From: an uncultured Eubacteriales bacterium
GTDB lineage: Bacteria > Bacillota > Clostridia > Christensenellales > Aristaeellaceae
Reading direction: 5' to 3'
NCBI GenBank assembly: GCA_900315675.1
Contig: OMZY01000019.1
Location: 1 to 53,269 of the forward strand
DNA length: 53,269 bases
Part shown: piece by piece, positions 30,792 to 40,003 of the stretch
Numbering within the stretch: position 1 is the stretch's first letter
How the letters are laid out: every line of letters begins with the position of its first letter
Notes under the pieces: model-generated
The model's database searches: none
What the model was told of the DNA's origin: nothing
The model's input: only the letters and a program-made list of their open reading frames with translations
Program-made: the position numbers and the translations under genes

Positions 30792-33302
30792 ATGGCAAAG
30801 CGTAAAGAGCCTGAAAAGCCCATCGTCAAAGACGATCCTTCCCGGATTCTTGATATCAACATGGAAGACGTCATGCATAACAGCATGATGCCCTATGCCG
30901 AACATGTTATTCTGGAGCGCGCCCTCCCCCGGGTGGAAGACGGACTGAAGCCCGTTCAGCGCCGTATCCTCTATACCATGATGGAACTGGGCACCACACC
31001 GGACAAGCCGCACCGCAAGTGCGCCCGTATCGTCGGTGACTGCCTTGGTAAATACCATCCGCACGGAGACTCTTCTGTCTACGGCGCCCTGGTGCATATG
31101 GCGCAGGACTTTTCCATGCGCTGTCCCATGGTGGACGGTCACGGCAACTTCGGCTCCATCGACGGCGACGGCGCCGCGGCCATGCGTTATACCGAAGCCC
31201 GGATGACGCCCCTGGCCATGGAAATGCTGCGGGACATTGAAAAGGACACTGTTCCTTTTCGCCTGAATTTCGATGACACCCTGAAAGAACCGGATATGCT
31301 GCCCGCCCGTTTCCCCAATCTGCTGGTAAACGGCGCCAACGGCATTGCAGTCGGCCTGGCCACCAATATCCCCACCCACAACCTGGGAGAAGCTGTCCGG
31401 GCTGTCGTTGCCCAGATGGAAAATCCGGATATCACCCTGGATGAACTCATGCAGATTCTTCCCGGCCCGGACTTCCCCACCGGCGGCGTGCTGCTCCGCA
31501 ATGAGGAAATCCGCCGCGGTTATGAAACCGGTAAAGGCAAGCTGACGCTCCGTGCCCGGGTTCATGTTGAGGACGGCGCTTCCGGGCGGAAACTCCTGGT
31601 TATTACTGAAATTCCTTACCAGGTCAACAAAGCCGCTATGCTGGAAAAAATCCAGAAGCTGAGCGAAGACAAGAAAGTAACTCTCGGCGGCATCTATGAC
31701 ATCCGGGATGAAAGTGACCGGACCGGTATGCGCGCGGTCATCGAGCTCAAGCGCGATGTGGATCCCCTGCGGACGCTGTCTTACCTGTATAAATATTCCG
31801 ATCTGCAGGTCACCTTCGGTGTCAACATGGTCGCCATTGTCGGCGGCAAGCCGAAGCTTCTCAGTCTGAAGGAGCTTATTTCCAGCTATATTGACTATCA
31901 GAAGCAGGCCGTCACCCGCCGGACGGAGTATGAACTGAAGCAGGCCAAAGCCCGCGCTCACGTACTCGAAGGTTTAATGATTGCCCTGGACAACCTGGAT
32001 GAGGTCATTGCCCTGATCCGGGCCAGCAAGAGTCCCAAGGAAGCACGGATCGGCCTGATGGAGCGCTTCGCTCTCAGTGAAATCCAGGCTCAGGCAATCC
32101 TGGATATGCGTCTGCAGCGCCTGACCAATCTGGAAATTGAAGCGCTCCGGAAAGAATACGCGGATGTTCTGAAACTGATTGCCCGTCTGGAGGGCATCCT
32201 GAAGAGCGGAAAGAAGCTGACCGAGGTCATCCGCAAGGAAATGGAAGCGATCGCTGAAGAATTCTCCAACGACCGCCGTACTACGCTGGAAGTGCCCGAG
32301 GATGCGCCGGTGGATCTGCCGGACAACACGCCCGAACCCGAGGATGCCGTCATTATCTATACGGAAGGCGGCTACCTGAAGCGTGTCTCTCCCGCCCAGC
32401 TGAAGCGCAGCCCGCTTCCCTCTGCGGAGGAAAACCTGGCAGAAAGCGCCCGCTGGCTGCTTCCGTCCACCACCGCGGATACTCTCTATTTCTTCACCAA
32501 TCTGGGGAACTGTTATCCCATCAACATCGGCAAGATTTCCGAATGCAAACCGAAGGACCGCGGCCAGCTGCTCTCCGGCGTGCTCATGGGAATTGAGGAG
32601 GAAGAGCAGCCCCTGCTCATGCTGGCCTGCAATCCTTCGAAGGTCAAAGACCTGCCGGATTTCCTGTTTGTCACGAAGAACGGTATGATCAAGCGGACCG
32701 CTGCCGTGGATTATGATGTCCGCAGCCGCAAATATCCGACACTGTCCCTGAAGAAGGGCGATGCGCTCCTGTCAATCCTTCCCGCTGCGCATGAAGGCGA
32801 TCTGCTGCTCATCACCCGCGGCGGTATGAGCATCCGCTTCCCGCTGGCCTCCGTCCCGGTTCAGGGCCGGATTGCCACAGGCGTTAAGGGCATGAGTGTC
32901 GAAAGCGGTGACGAAGTCTTCTGGGTCAGTCAGCTGGAAGAAAACGATGAAATCATTCTCTTCTCTGAGCGCGGTTGGGCCAAGCGTATTCCCCAGCTCG
33001 ACTTTGAACCCCAGAACCGTGCCGGCAAGGGTGTCCGCTGCTTCTACTTCAACAAGAACGGTTCCAACGGCAAGTGTATCGCGGGCGTCAGCCGGATCAG
33101 CCGTGATATTCCCTGCGACCTTCTGGTGTATCAGGTTCGCAGTCCGTACAGCAAACTTTCCAGGGATGATATTCTTTTCCAGAACCGTGCCGGCAAGGGT
33201 ATGCCTTATGTCATGGCCATTCTGGATGATATCGTCACCGGAGTTACGGCTGTTCCCGCTCCGGTTCCTGAAGAATCCGCGCCGCCAGAGGAAACCACAT
33301 AA
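30792..33302 (+). CDS. Type IIA DNA topoisomerase subunit A (gyrase A / topo IV A)
   Basis: 836 aa. The winged-helix breakage-reunion domain has [40 protein letters not shown], and the active-site Tyr in [14 protein letters not shown]. The C-terminal beta-pinwheel includes [14 protein letters not shown] and [12 protein letters not shown]. The canonical GyrA box QRRGGKG is not seen in the expected first blade; QNRAGKG occurs only in a late blade. At the position equal to Asp87 of E. coli GyrA the residue is Gly (DSSVYG). AAGGAGGG in the end of the upstream gene serves as ribosome site. Confidence 0.93.
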   Translation: MAKRKEPEKPIVKDDPSRILDINMEDVMHNSMMPYAEHVILERALPRVEDGLKPVQRRILYTMMELGTTPDKPHRKCARIVGDCLGKYHPHGDSSVYGALVHMAQDFSMRCPMVDGHGNFGSIDGDGAAAMRYTEARMTPLAMEMLRDIEKDTVPFRLNFDDTLKEPDMLPARFPNLLVNGANGIAVGLATNIPTHNLGEAVRAVVAQMENPDITLDELMQILPGPDFPTGGVLLRNEEIRRGYETGKGKLTLRARVHVEDGASGRKLLVITEIPYQVNKAAMLEKIQKLSEDKKVTLGGIYDIRDESDRTGMRAVIELKRDVDPLRTLSYLYKYSDLQVTFGVNMVAIVGGKPKLLSLKELISSYIDYQKQAVTRRTEYELKQAKARAHVLEGLMIALDNLDEVIALIRASKSPKEARIGLMERFALSEIQAQAILDMRLQRLTNLEIEALRKEYADVLKLIARLEGILKSGKKLTEVIRKEMEAIAEEFSNDRRTTLEVPEDAPVDLPDNTPEPEDAVIIYTEGGYLKRVSPAQLKRSPLPSAEENLAESARWLLPSTTADTLYFFTNLGNCYPINIGKISECKPKDRGQLLSGVLMGIEEEEQPLLMLACNPSKVKDLPDFLFVTKNGMIKRTAAVDYDVRSRKYPTLSLKKGDALLSILPAAHEGDLLLITRGGMSIRFPLASVPVQGRIATGVKGMSVESGDEVFWVSQLEENDEIILFSERGWAKRIPQLDFEPQNRAGKGVRCFYFNKNGSNGKCIAGVSRISRDIPCDLLVYQVRSPYSKLSRDDILFQNRAGKGMPYVMAILDDIVTGVTAVPAPVPEESAPPEETT

Positions 33303-33340
33303 TGCTTTCCGGTTTTCCGCGGACAGGATTCCCCCGACAA

Positions 33341-33380
33341 TCTATAATTCTGAATTCTGAATTATGAATTCTTAATTAAA
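33341..33380. repeat. AT-rich AATTC repeat, copy A
   Basis: TATAATTCTGAATTCTGAATTATGAATTCT-like sequence in the 100-base gap before ybaB. It is a member of the dispersed AATTCATAATTC family also seen at 34346-34432, 34470-34496 and 38327-38360. Confidence 0.6.
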
Positions 33381-33402
33381 TATCTGTGGAGGTATAACAA
33401 TT

Positions 33403-33741
33403 ATGGGTAGACCGAATTTCGGCGGCTTCGGTGGAGGCGCCAACATGCAGCAGCTTATGCGTCAGGCTCAGAAAATGCAGCAGCAGATGCAGGAAGCACA
33501 GGAACGTCTGGAAGAGGCCGAATATGAGGCGACCGCGGGTGGCGGAATGGTTTCCGTCAAAGTCAGCGGCAAGCGTGAACTGACTTCCATTACCATTGAT
33601 CCCCAGGTTGTGGATCCTGATGATATCGAAATGCTTCAGGATCTGGTGATGGCCGCGGTCAACGAAGCGCTTCGCAAGGGTGAGGAAGCCCGCGAAACCG
33701 CGATGAACCGCATGGCTCCCGGAATGGGCGGTCTGTTCTGA
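33403..33741 (+). CDS. ybaB: YbaB/EbfC nucleoid-associated protein
   Basis: 112 aa, normal length. The glycine-rich start GRPNFGGFGGGANMQQLMRQ leads into the helical MQQQMQEAQERLEEAEYEATAGGGMVSVKVSGKRELTSITID, the YbaB core. It binds DNA as a dimer. GGAGG lies nine bases before the start. It is followed after 1 base by recR, the usual bacterial pairing. Confidence 0.95.
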   Translation: MGRPNFGGFGGGANMQQLMRQAQKMQQQMQEAQERLEEAEYEATAGGGMVSVKVSGKRELTSITIDPQVVDPDDIEMLQDLVMAAVNEALRKGEEARETAMNRMAPGMGGLF

Positions 33742-33742
33742 G

Positions 33743-34342
33743 ATGAGCAGTCAGTTTGAGCCCATTGCGGCAATGGCCATGGAACTGGCCAAGCTGCCCG
33801 GCATCGGCCCCAAAACGGCCCAGCGGCTGGCCTATCACCTGGCTTCACAGCCGCAGGAGAATGTCCGTGCGCTCTCTGTTGCGCTCTGGGAAGGCCGTAA
33901 GGCTATTCGCTTCTGTGAAACCTGCGGCAATTACGCCACCGGTGATGCCTGCCCGATCTGTGCGGATCCGGCACGTCATAACGGTCAGATCTGTGTGGTC
34001 CGGGATCCGCGGGATGTGGCGGCGCTGGAACGTATGCACGAGTACCATGGCCTGTACCATGTGCTTCATGGGACTCTTTCTCCCATGGAGGGAATCGGCC
34101 CGGATGATATTCACATCCGGGAGCTTCTTGCGCGCCTCGGGACCGAAGAAGTAAATGAAGTCATTCTCGCCACCAATCCGGATGTGGAGGGTGAGGCAAC
34201 CGCTACCTATATCGCGCGTCTGCTCAAGCCCATGAATGTCAAGTGCACCCGGATCGCCCACGGCGTTCCTGTCGGCGGTGATCTGGAGTATACGGATGAG
34301 GTAACCCTCTTTAAGGCGCTTGAAGGCCGGCGGGACATGTAA
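33743..34342 (+). CDS. recR: Recombination mediator protein RecR
   Basis: 199 aa, normal length. It has the helix-hairpin-helix LAKLPGIGPKTAQRLAYHL, the zinc finger CETCGNYATGDACPIC, and the Toprim domain ending in RIAHGVPVGGDLEYTDEVTL with the Walker-B-like GGDLEY. It works with RecO/RecF in gap repair. One base separates it from ybaB, so the two are translationally linked. Confidence 0.97.
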   Translation: MSSQFEPIAAMAMELAKLPGIGPKTAQRLAYHLASQPQENVRALSVALWEGRKAIRFCETCGNYATGDACPICADPARHNGQICVVRDPRDVAALERMHEYHGLYHVLHGTLSPMEGIGPDDIHIRELLARLGTEEVNEVILATNPDVEGEATATYIARLLKPMNVKCTRIAHGVPVGGDLEYTDEVTLFKALEGRRDM

Positions 34343-34345
34343 GAT

Positions 34346-34432
34346 CAATTCACAATTCATAATTCATAATTCACAATTGAAAGTGTGTTCACACTAAGAA
34401 GGCGAATTATGATTCACCAGTTATGAATTGAA
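34346..34432. repeat. AT-rich AATTC repeat, copy B, with inverted arms
   Basis: Repeated AATTCATAATTCAC units lead into the palindrome AGTGTGTTCACACT, and AATTATGATTC/TTATGAATT follow in the opposite orientation. The segment can fold into an imperfect cruciform and fills most of the recR-rmuC gap. Confidence 0.6.
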
Positions 34433-34469
34433 CGTGTTTCTTTTACATCTATCTCCGCTTCTGACACTC

Positions 34470-34496
34470 CATAATTATGAATTATGAATTACGAAC
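34470..34496. repeat. AT-rich AATTC repeat, copy C (contains rmuC start)
   Basis: ATAATTATGAATTATGAATT at the 5' edge of rmuC. The apparent ATG of rmuC (34484) lies inside this repeat. Confidence 0.55.
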
Positions 34497-35731
34497 TAAT
34501 CACTCCCCTGCTTCTGGTTCTTTGCCTGCTGCTCCTGATCATTCTTTTGATCAGGCAGTCTGCGCTTGACCATAAACAGGAACGTGACCGGATGACCCAG
34601 GAGCACGGCCTTGTCAATCTAGGCAACCGTCTTCTGGACGAACTGGACGCCCAGCATGACGAAGCGGCAAAGTCGCTTTATGAGGCCAACCAGTCTCTGA
34701 TGACCACCCTGTCCCAGATGGGCCAGGGTCAGTCTACGTTGCTTGAAAGTATGCAGCGTCAGGTGCTTCTCTCCACCCGGAACCAGGAAGAGAAAATCAA
34801 TGACCTGCGGCTGGAAAATGAGCGTCAGCTATCTGAAATGCGCAAAACCGTGGACGACCGGCTTTCGGAAAGTCTGGACAAAAAGCTGGATCAGTCTTTT
34901 GCCCAGGTCAGCGAGCGGCTCGAATCGGTTTATAAAGGGTTGGGGGAAATGCATACCCTGGCCTCCGGCGTCGGCGATCTGAAGAAAGTCCTTACCAACG
35001 TGAAGACCCGGGGTATCTGGGGTGAAATGCAGCTCGGCAACCTGATCCGCCAGTCGCTTGCCCCCGGTCAGTATGAGGAAAATGTGGCTGTCATTCCCGG
35101 CTCTTCGGAGCGGGTGGAATTCGCGGTCTGTCTTCCGGATCAGAACGGCAGCACCGTCTATCTGCCGGTGGACAGCAAATTCCCCCAGGAGGATTATATC
35201 CGCCTGACGGACGCTGCCCAGCAGGGTGATGCCGCCGGCGCCGAAGCTGCCCGCAAAGCGCTCATCCAGCGCCTGAAGCAGGAAGCGAAAAAAATAGCGG
35301 AAAAGTATATTTCCCCTCCGCATACCACAGATTTCGCCATCATGTTCCTGCCGGTGGAGGGCCTCTATTCCGAGGCGCTTCAGACTCCGGAGCTGGTGGA
35401 AACCCTGCAGCGGGATTACCGGATCGTCATTGCAGGGCCCGGCACCTTCTCTGCTATGCTCAATGCGCTGCAGATGGGATTCCGTACCCTGGCCATTGAA
35501 AAACGTTCCGGAGAAGTCTGGCTTCTGCTGGGTGAAATCAAAAAGGATTTCATCCGTTTTGCGGAAACGCTGGAAAACACCCGCCGCCGTCTGGACCAGG
35601 CTGGAGAATCCATCGATTCCGCCGTAACAAAATCCCGCAGTATTCAGCGCAAACTCTCCGCGCTGGAGACTGTTCCCGCTCTTGACAATCCCCCTGAAAC
35701 CCTTACAATACAAGATGATATTGATCAGTAA
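34484..35731 (+). CDS. rmuC: DNA recombination protein RmuC homologue
   Basis: 415 aa. It has an N-terminal membrane segment ITPLLLVLCLLLLIILLI, a long coiled coil (about residues 25-145), and the RmuC nuclease-like domain with VDSKFPQEDYIRL, TTDFAIMFLPVEGLY and GPGTFSAMLNALQMGFRTLAI. No ribosome site is visible before the ATG at 34484, which falls in an AT-rich repeat; the membrane segment directly after it still argues for this start, as family members begin this way. It is 141 bases after recR. Confidence 0.9.
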   Translation: MNYELITPLLLVLCLLLLIILLIRQSALDHKQERDRMTQEHGLVNLGNRLLDELDAQHDEAAKSLYEANQSLMTTLSQMGQGQSTLLESMQRQVLLSTRNQEEKINDLRLENERQLSEMRKTVDDRLSESLDKKLDQSFAQVSERLESVYKGLGEMHTLASGVGDLKKVLTNVKTRGIWGEMQLGNLIRQSLAPGQYEENVAVIPGSSERVEFAVCLPDQNGSTVYLPVDSKFPQEDYIRLTDAAQQGDAAGAEAARKALIQRLKQEAKKIAEKYISPPHTTDFAIMFLPVEGLYSEALQTPELVETLQRDYRIVIAGPGTFSAMLNALQMGFRTLAIEKRSGEVWLLLGEIKKDFIRFAETLENTRRRLDQAGESIDSAVTKSRSIQRKLSALETVPALDNPPETLTIQDDIDQ

Positions 35732-35876
35732 AACCGTTTTTCTCCGGGATATACGCATACAGCACTGCTGTTGAGTCCCCCGTTCTTTTATGCCGGCATC
35801 CATATGTTCCCGGTTATGAAAATGGCTTCCCGGAGAAGAACCAAACCCAACAAAAATATCTGGGAGGAATCGTGCT

Positions 35877-36947
35877 ATGTCCATCAAAACGGAAGTCTGG
35901 GGAAAATCCCCCAAAGGAAAAGATGTCCATAAGTTCACAATGACCAATAACATGGGCGCTTCTGTCACCGTCATGGAGTGGGGTGCTATCGTCACCTCCA
36001 TTATCGTTCCGGACGCCGGCGGCAATATGGATGATGTTGCCCTCGGTTTTGACAGTCTGGACCGCTACATCGGGCCTCACGGCTGCTTCGGTGATACCGT
36101 CGGCCGTTACGGCAATCGGATCGGTGCCGGCAAGTTCTCTATCGACGGCGTCCAGTATCAGGTCGCCCTGAATGACAACGGCATCAACCACCTGCACGGC
36201 GGCAACGTCGGCTTTGCGGCCCATTTCTGGACCGGCACTCCCAAAGAAGGAGAGCACGAGGATTCCGTTTCCTTCCATCGGATTTCTCCGGACGGTGAGG
36301 AAAACTATCCCGGCAATCTGGATGTGACCGTCACCTTCACCTGGAATGATATGTGCGACCTGATCATCCGCTATGAAGCCACCACGGATAAGCCCACTCT
36401 CTGCAACCTGACCAACCACACCTACTTCAACCTCGGCGGTCATAAGCACGGCACCGTCAAGGATCATGAAGTAGCCATCGACGCCGATGTGATCACCAAG
36501 GTGGATAAGGGCCTGATCCCCACCGGTGACTATATGCCTGTAGCCGGAACCCCCCTGGATCTCCGTGACGGCCTGCTGCTGGAAGAAGGGCTGGAAGTGT
36601 ATGAAACTTGCCCCCAGATGATTCCCGCCGGCGGATACGATCACAACTTCGTGCTCCGCAAAGGTGAGGCCATGGGCGCCGCTGCCAGCGTTTATCACGA
36701 AGAAACCGGCCGCTACATGGAAGTCCTGACGGACCAGCCCGCCATCCAGCTTTACACCGCCTGCACCACTGATATCAAGGGCGGCAAGGAAGGCGCAAAC
36801 TACGGTCATTACTCCGGCTTCTGCCTGGAAACCCAGCATTGCCCGGATGATCCCAACCATCCCAACTTCCCCGGCACCACAATTCTCCGTCCCGGTGAGA
36901 AGTATGACACAACCACCATCTACGCCTTCCGCGCTGATGATGAATAA
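35877..36947 (+). CDS. galM: Aldose 1-epimerase
   Basis: 356 aa. It interconverts alpha and beta anomers of galactose, glucose or related sugars. Catalytic landmarks are present: GDTVGRYGNRI, NHLHGG, TNHTYFNLGG (His), YDHNFVL, and FCLETQHCPDDPNHPNFP (Glu base). GGGAGGA precedes the ATG by 8 bases. It is a single gene followed by a strong terminator. The 145-base gap before it has no clear promoter. Confidence 0.93.
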   Translation: MSIKTEVWGKSPKGKDVHKFTMTNNMGASVTVMEWGAIVTSIIVPDAGGNMDDVALGFDSLDRYIGPHGCFGDTVGRYGNRIGAGKFSIDGVQYQVALNDNGINHLHGGNVGFAAHFWTGTPKEGEHEDSVSFHRISPDGEENYPGNLDVTVTFTWNDMCDLIIRYEATTDKPTLCNLTNHTYFNLGGHKHGTVKDHEVAIDADVITKVDKGLIPTGDYMPVAGTPLDLRDGLLLEEGLEVYETCPQMIPAGGYDHNFVLRKGEAMGAAASVYHEETGRYMEVLTDQPAIQLYTACTTDIKGGKEGANYGHYSGFCLETQHCPDDPNHPNFPGTTILRPGEKYDTTTIYAFRADDE

Positions 36948-36964
36948 TCCTTAAATACCCATCA

Positions 36965-36996
36965 GCCCCGCTGCTTTCCCGCAGCGGGGCGTTTTC
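36965..36996 (+). terminator. Terminator of galM
   Basis: A perfect 10-bp GC stem (GCCCCGCTGC at 36965-36974 with GCAGCGGGGC at 36981-36990), followed by GTTTTC, 17 bases after the stop. Confidence 0.85.
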
Positions 36997-37159
36997 AGTC
37001 TTAAGCCTATATGCCCGCGGATAGTTAACATGAGGGACGGGTTAATGTCATGCGAAGTTTGACCTTAATCCCGTTCTCTTTTTCATCTTCCCGTTTTCAG
37101 CACATCTACTGCCGCCAAGTCCAATCTCCATCAAGTCAGGCAGGAACTCCACCGCCTTC

Positions 37160-37393
37160 ACTTGTCATCCCGAGCGTAGTCGAGGGATCTCCTCCGGGGA
37201 TGTAAACCTTCAATGCTTACGGAACATCTTCTGTAAAGAGATCATTCTCATTCTGCATTCATAATTCCGCATTTTGCTTCACTCATGTGATGCCATTGTC
37301 TCTTCTGTCACGTTCCCTTTCTCCGTCGTCCCAACGACATATTGTCATTCCGACCAAGCGTAGCTCGTGGAGGAATCTCTTACTACGCGAATG
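37160..37393. repeat. Two TCATTCCGAGCG-type interspersed repeats
   Basis: GTCATCCCGAGCGTAGTCGA (from 37163) and GTCATTCCGACCAAGCGTAG (from 37344), each followed by GGGATCTC or GGAATCTC, belong to a widespread intergenic repeat type. They lie in a 560-base gene-free stretch (36991-37551) that otherwise holds only hairpins. Confidence 0.55.
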
Positions 37394-37408
37394 CGCATTA
37401 ATTCAAGA

Positions 37409-37439
37409 AAACAGCTTCCGTTTCTGGAAGCTGTTTTTC
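37409..37439 (+). terminator. Hairpin with T run, no clear upstream gene
   Basis: AAACAGCTTCC (37409-37419) pairs with GGAAGCTGTTT (37426-37436), followed by T residues. It has terminator form on the plus strand, although no plus-strand gene lies directly upstream. Confidence 0.6.
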
Positions 37440-37477
37440 CCTCCATCTTTCATTCTTCATTTTTCATTCTTCATTCC

Positions 37478-37515
37478 CAAAGGGAAAAGCCCGCTGCGGC
37501 GGGCTTTTCCCTTTG
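37478..37515. terminator. Long perfect hairpin downstream of the glsB-like gene
   Basis: A 17-bp perfect stem (37478-37494 with 37499-37515, arm CAAAGGGAAAAGCCCGC) around a 4-base loop. It lies 36 bases after the stop of the minus-strand membrane protein gene and may act in both directions. Confidence 0.65.
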
Positions 37516-37551
37516 CAGCGGGCTTCCTTCTCATTCTCTCTTCAGTTGCTT

Positions 37552-37797
37552 TTATTTCGCAAACTTCTTCACGCAGAACAGCACCGCGCAGGCGCCGATC
37601 ACGGAAACGATGATATTGCCGATTCCGTTGATGGAGTCCAGTCCAATCAGACTGAACAGCAGGTTGCCCACAACGCCGCCAACCAGACCCAGCAGGATAT
37701 TGCTGAGCAGTCCGTCGGGCCTGCCCTTCATGATCTTGCTGGCTGCGAAACCTGCCAGCGCCCACAGTGCGATCTTAACAATCCAACCCCACAGCAT
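37552..37797 (-). CDS. GlsB/YeaQ/YmgE-family small membrane protein
   Basis: 81 aa with three membrane segments. The glycine-rich LLGLVGGVVGNLLFSLIGL motif in the middle is characteristic of this transglycosylase-associated, stress-linked family. The first helix ends ASKIMKGRPDG, matching the family's A-x-x-I-x-x-G. AGGAGG precedes the ATG. Function is poorly known; envelope stress is the usual association. It is 28 bases after nrdR. Confidence 0.88.
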   Translation of the reverse strand: MLWGWIVKIALWALAGFAASKIMKGRPDGLLSNILLGLVGGVVGNLLFSLIGLDSINGIGNIIVSVIGACAVLFCVKKFAK

Positions 37798-37825
37798 ATT
37801 CTTTATCCTCCTGTACTACAGTATT

Positions 37826-38284
37826 TTACATTTTCTCATCAACAAGCTTCTTCAGCTCGTTCATGAAGGTTCCCACGTCCGTGAACTTCCGGTACACCGC
37901 AGCGAAACGGACATAAGCCACATCGTTCAGTTCTTTCAGTTCAGACATAACCATATCGCCGATCTTCTCTGAAGCGATTTCTCCGTCCATCGTGGCGTAG
38001 GCTTTCTGCTCCACCTTGGTCACGATCTCATCGATCTGCTGCATGCTCACAGGCAGCTTGTCACAAGCGTGCAGGATACCGGCTTTGATCTTCCGGCTGT
38101 CAAAGCTTTCCCGGCGGCCGTCCCGTTTCACCACAAACAGAGGACTGAGTTCAACCTTCTCATAGGTTGTGAACCTTCTGCCGCAGTTTGTGCATTCCCG
38201 TCTGCGCCGGATGCTGTTTCCATCGTCTGTCGGCCGGGAATCGATCACCTTACTGTCCAGGCAGCTGCAATACTGGCACTTCAT
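37826..38284 (-). CDS. nrdR: Transcriptional repressor NrdR
   Basis: 152 aa, normal length. The N-terminal zinc ribbon is MKCQYCSCLDSKVIDSR...RRRECTNCGRRFTTYE with four Cys. The ATP-cone follows (VVKRDGRRESFDSRKIKAGI). It represses ribonucleotide reductase genes by sensing ATP/dATP; no nrd genes lie in this window. A longer frame from 38329 exists, but GGAGGGAAG supports 38284. Confidence 0.96.
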   Translation of the reverse strand: MKCQYCSCLDSKVIDSRPTDDGNSIRRRRECTNCGRRFTTYEKVELSPLFVVKRDGRRESFDSRKIKAGILHACDKLPVSMQQIDEIVTKVEQKAYATMDGEIASEKIGDMVMSELKELNDVAYVRFAAVYRKFTDVGTFMNELKKLVDEKM

Positions 38285-38326
38285 AAATCTTCCCTCCACT
38301 GATATATGCGTTATCGTGGGTAGTAA

Positions 38327-38360
38327 CAATTGTTAATTGTGCATTATTAATTGTTAATTA
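38327..38360. repeat. AT-rich AATTGTTAATT repeat, copy D
   Basis: CAATTGTTAATTGTGCATTA and a second ATTGTTAATTATT unit fill the gap between xylB and nrdR. It is similar in kind to copies A-C. Confidence 0.5.
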
Positions 38361-39884
38361 TTCAATCGTTCCCAGGTCTTTATACAGTTCCTTATTTGCG
38401 GTATAAAGCTTCTTGAATACTTCATACACCTTAGCGTACTTCGGCACATTCTCCGCAATGGGTTCCTGTGCGGGATTAACCTTGATCATCGCCTTGCAGG
38501 CTTCCTGGACGCTTCCGTACAGTCCGGCGCCGACGCCGGCCAGGATAGCCACACCCAGCGCGGGACCTTCTGTATTCACGGTCGTTGCAACGGGGCAGTT
38601 CATCACGTCTGCCAGCATCTGACGCCACAGCGGGCTCTTTCCGCCGCCGCCGCAGGCCAGCATCGTTTCAGGAGCAACGCCCATTCCGGCCAGCACGCCC
38701 AGGCAGTCATTCAGGCTGTAGGTCACGCCTTCCATAACCGCACGGAGCAGGTCACGACGCTGATGCATGGCACTCAGGCCGAAGAAGATGCCGCGGCAGT
38801 CACTGTCCAGGTGAGGAGTACGCTCGCCCATCAGATAAGGCGCATAAATCAGCTTGTTTGCGCCGATGGGGCTCTGGGCTGCTTCCTGGTTCGTCAGTTC
38901 GTAAGTATCAACACCCATAGCCTCAGCAGTGATCTTTTCAGCTCCGCAGAAATTGTCGCGGAACCACTTCAGGCTCAGGCCGGCCGCCTGGGTAACACCC
39001 ATCACATGCCATGCGCCGGGCACTGCGCAGCAGAAGGTATGAACACGGCCCTTGGGGTCGATAGCCAGCTTGTCTGTATGGGCAAACACCACGCCGCTGG
39101 TGCCGATGGTGGTAAAAGCCTTCCCGTCTTCCACAACGCCGGTACCGACAGCCGCAGCAGCGTTATCTCCGGCACCGCCGACCACCAGGGTCTTCTCACT
39201 CAACCCGGTCAGCTCGGCAGCCTTCGCTGAAATGTGTCCGGTCACTTCGCAGCTCTCGTACACCTTGGCCAGCATGTTCTTGTCGATATCCAGGATGCCC
39301 AGCAGCTCGTCGCTCCAGCAGCGGTTCGGCACGTCCAGCATCTGCATGCCGCTGGCGTCGGAAACCTCTGTGGCGAAATCACCGGTCAGCATAAACCGTA
39401 CATAGTCTTTGGGCAGCAGCACATGCTTGCACTTCGCGTAGTTTTCCGGCTCGTGATTCCTCACCCAGATCAGTTTGGAGAGGGTGAATCCGGGCAGAGC
39501 GGGATTGGCGGTAATCCTGATCAGGTTGTCATATCCGACCTTGGCTGTGATCTCTTCGCATTCCTTGGCAGTCCGCTGGTCACACCAGATAATGGAGGGA
39601 CGGATGACTTCATCCTTCTCATCCAGCATCACCAGACCGTGCATCTGGCCGCTGATGCCCATGGACACAACGTCTTCCTTGGCCACGCCGCTCTTTTCCA
39701 GTACTGTACGGATCGTGCTGACCGCAGCATTATACCAGTCCTTGGGATCCTGTTCCGCCCAGCCGTTCTGCGGCTGGTACATCGGATATTCCACCGTTGC
39801 GGAGCAGATACCCTTACCGTTCTGGTCGAACAGAACTGTTTTCGTGCCGGATGTTCCCAGGTCGATCCCAAGCAGGTATTTCAT
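38358..39884 (-). CDS. xylB: Xylulokinase
   Basis: 508 aa FGGY-family sugar kinase. It phosphorylates D-xylulose for entry to the pentose phosphate pathway. Landmarks: LLGIDLGTSGTKTVLFD (phosphate-binding loop), GISGQMHGLVMLD and IIWCDQRT (typical of XylB), VVGGAGDNAAAAVG, and LACGGGGKSPLWRQMLADV near the C-terminus. The frame is open to 39926, but GAGGAAA about 8 bases upstream supports the ATG at 39884. It is preceded by a consensus promoter and a palindromic operator-like site. It fits with the glucuronoxylan-related esterase elsewhere in the window. Confidence 0.93.
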   Translation of the reverse strand: MKYLLGIDLGTSGTKTVLFDQNGKGICSATVEYPMYQPQNGWAEQDPKDWYNAAVSTIRTVLEKSGVAKEDVVSMGISGQMHGLVMLDEKDEVIRPSIIWCDQRTAKECEEITAKVGYDNLIRITANPALPGFTLSKLIWVRNHEPENYAKCKHVLLPKDYVRFMLTGDFATEVSDASGMQMLDVPNRCWSDELLGILDIDKNMLAKVYESCEVTGHISAKAAELTGLSEKTLVVGGAGDNAAAAVGTGVVEDGKAFTTIGTSGVVFAHTDKLAIDPKGRVHTFCCAVPGAWHVMGVTQAAGLSLKWFRDNFCGAEKITAEAMGVDTYELTNQEAAQSPIGANKLIYAPYLMGERTPHLDSDCRGIFFGLSAMHQRRDLLRAVMEGVTYSLNDCLGVLAGMGVAPETMLACGGGGKSPLWRQMLADVMNCPVATTVNTEGPALGVAILAGVGAGLYGSVQEACKAMIKVNPAQEPIAENVPKYAKVYEVFKKLYTANKELYKDLGTIE

Positions 39885-39912
39885 ATGCATTTTCCTCTCT
39901 ATCCACAAAATA

Positions 39913-39928
39913 TAGTGGTTAATCACTA
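39913..39928. promoter_or_regulatory. Operator-like palindrome at the xylB transcription start
   Basis: TAGTGGTTAATCACTA, a 16-base palindrome with one mismatch, begins 7 bases downstream of the -10 and so overlaps the expected +1. Likely a repressor site; the regulator is not in the window. Confidence 0.6.
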
Positions 39929-39934
39929 AAAACT

Positions 39935-39963
39935 ATTATATTCTTGTGGTTTTTCCCTGTCAA
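39935..39963 (-). promoter_or_regulatory. Consensus promoter of xylB
   Basis: On the minus strand TTGACA (39958-39963), exactly 17 bases, then TATAAT (39935-39940). A perfect sigma-A consensus 51 bases before the start codon. Confidence 0.9.
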
Positions 39964-40003
39964 GCAACATTCCCCTTGTTTTCCTGTTCATCTTCTGCTT
40001 TGG

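Noticed and set aside
28749-31961. Minus-strand frame of 1070 codons over the topoisomerase genes
   Set aside because: Antisense shadow of two well-conserved plus-strand genes.
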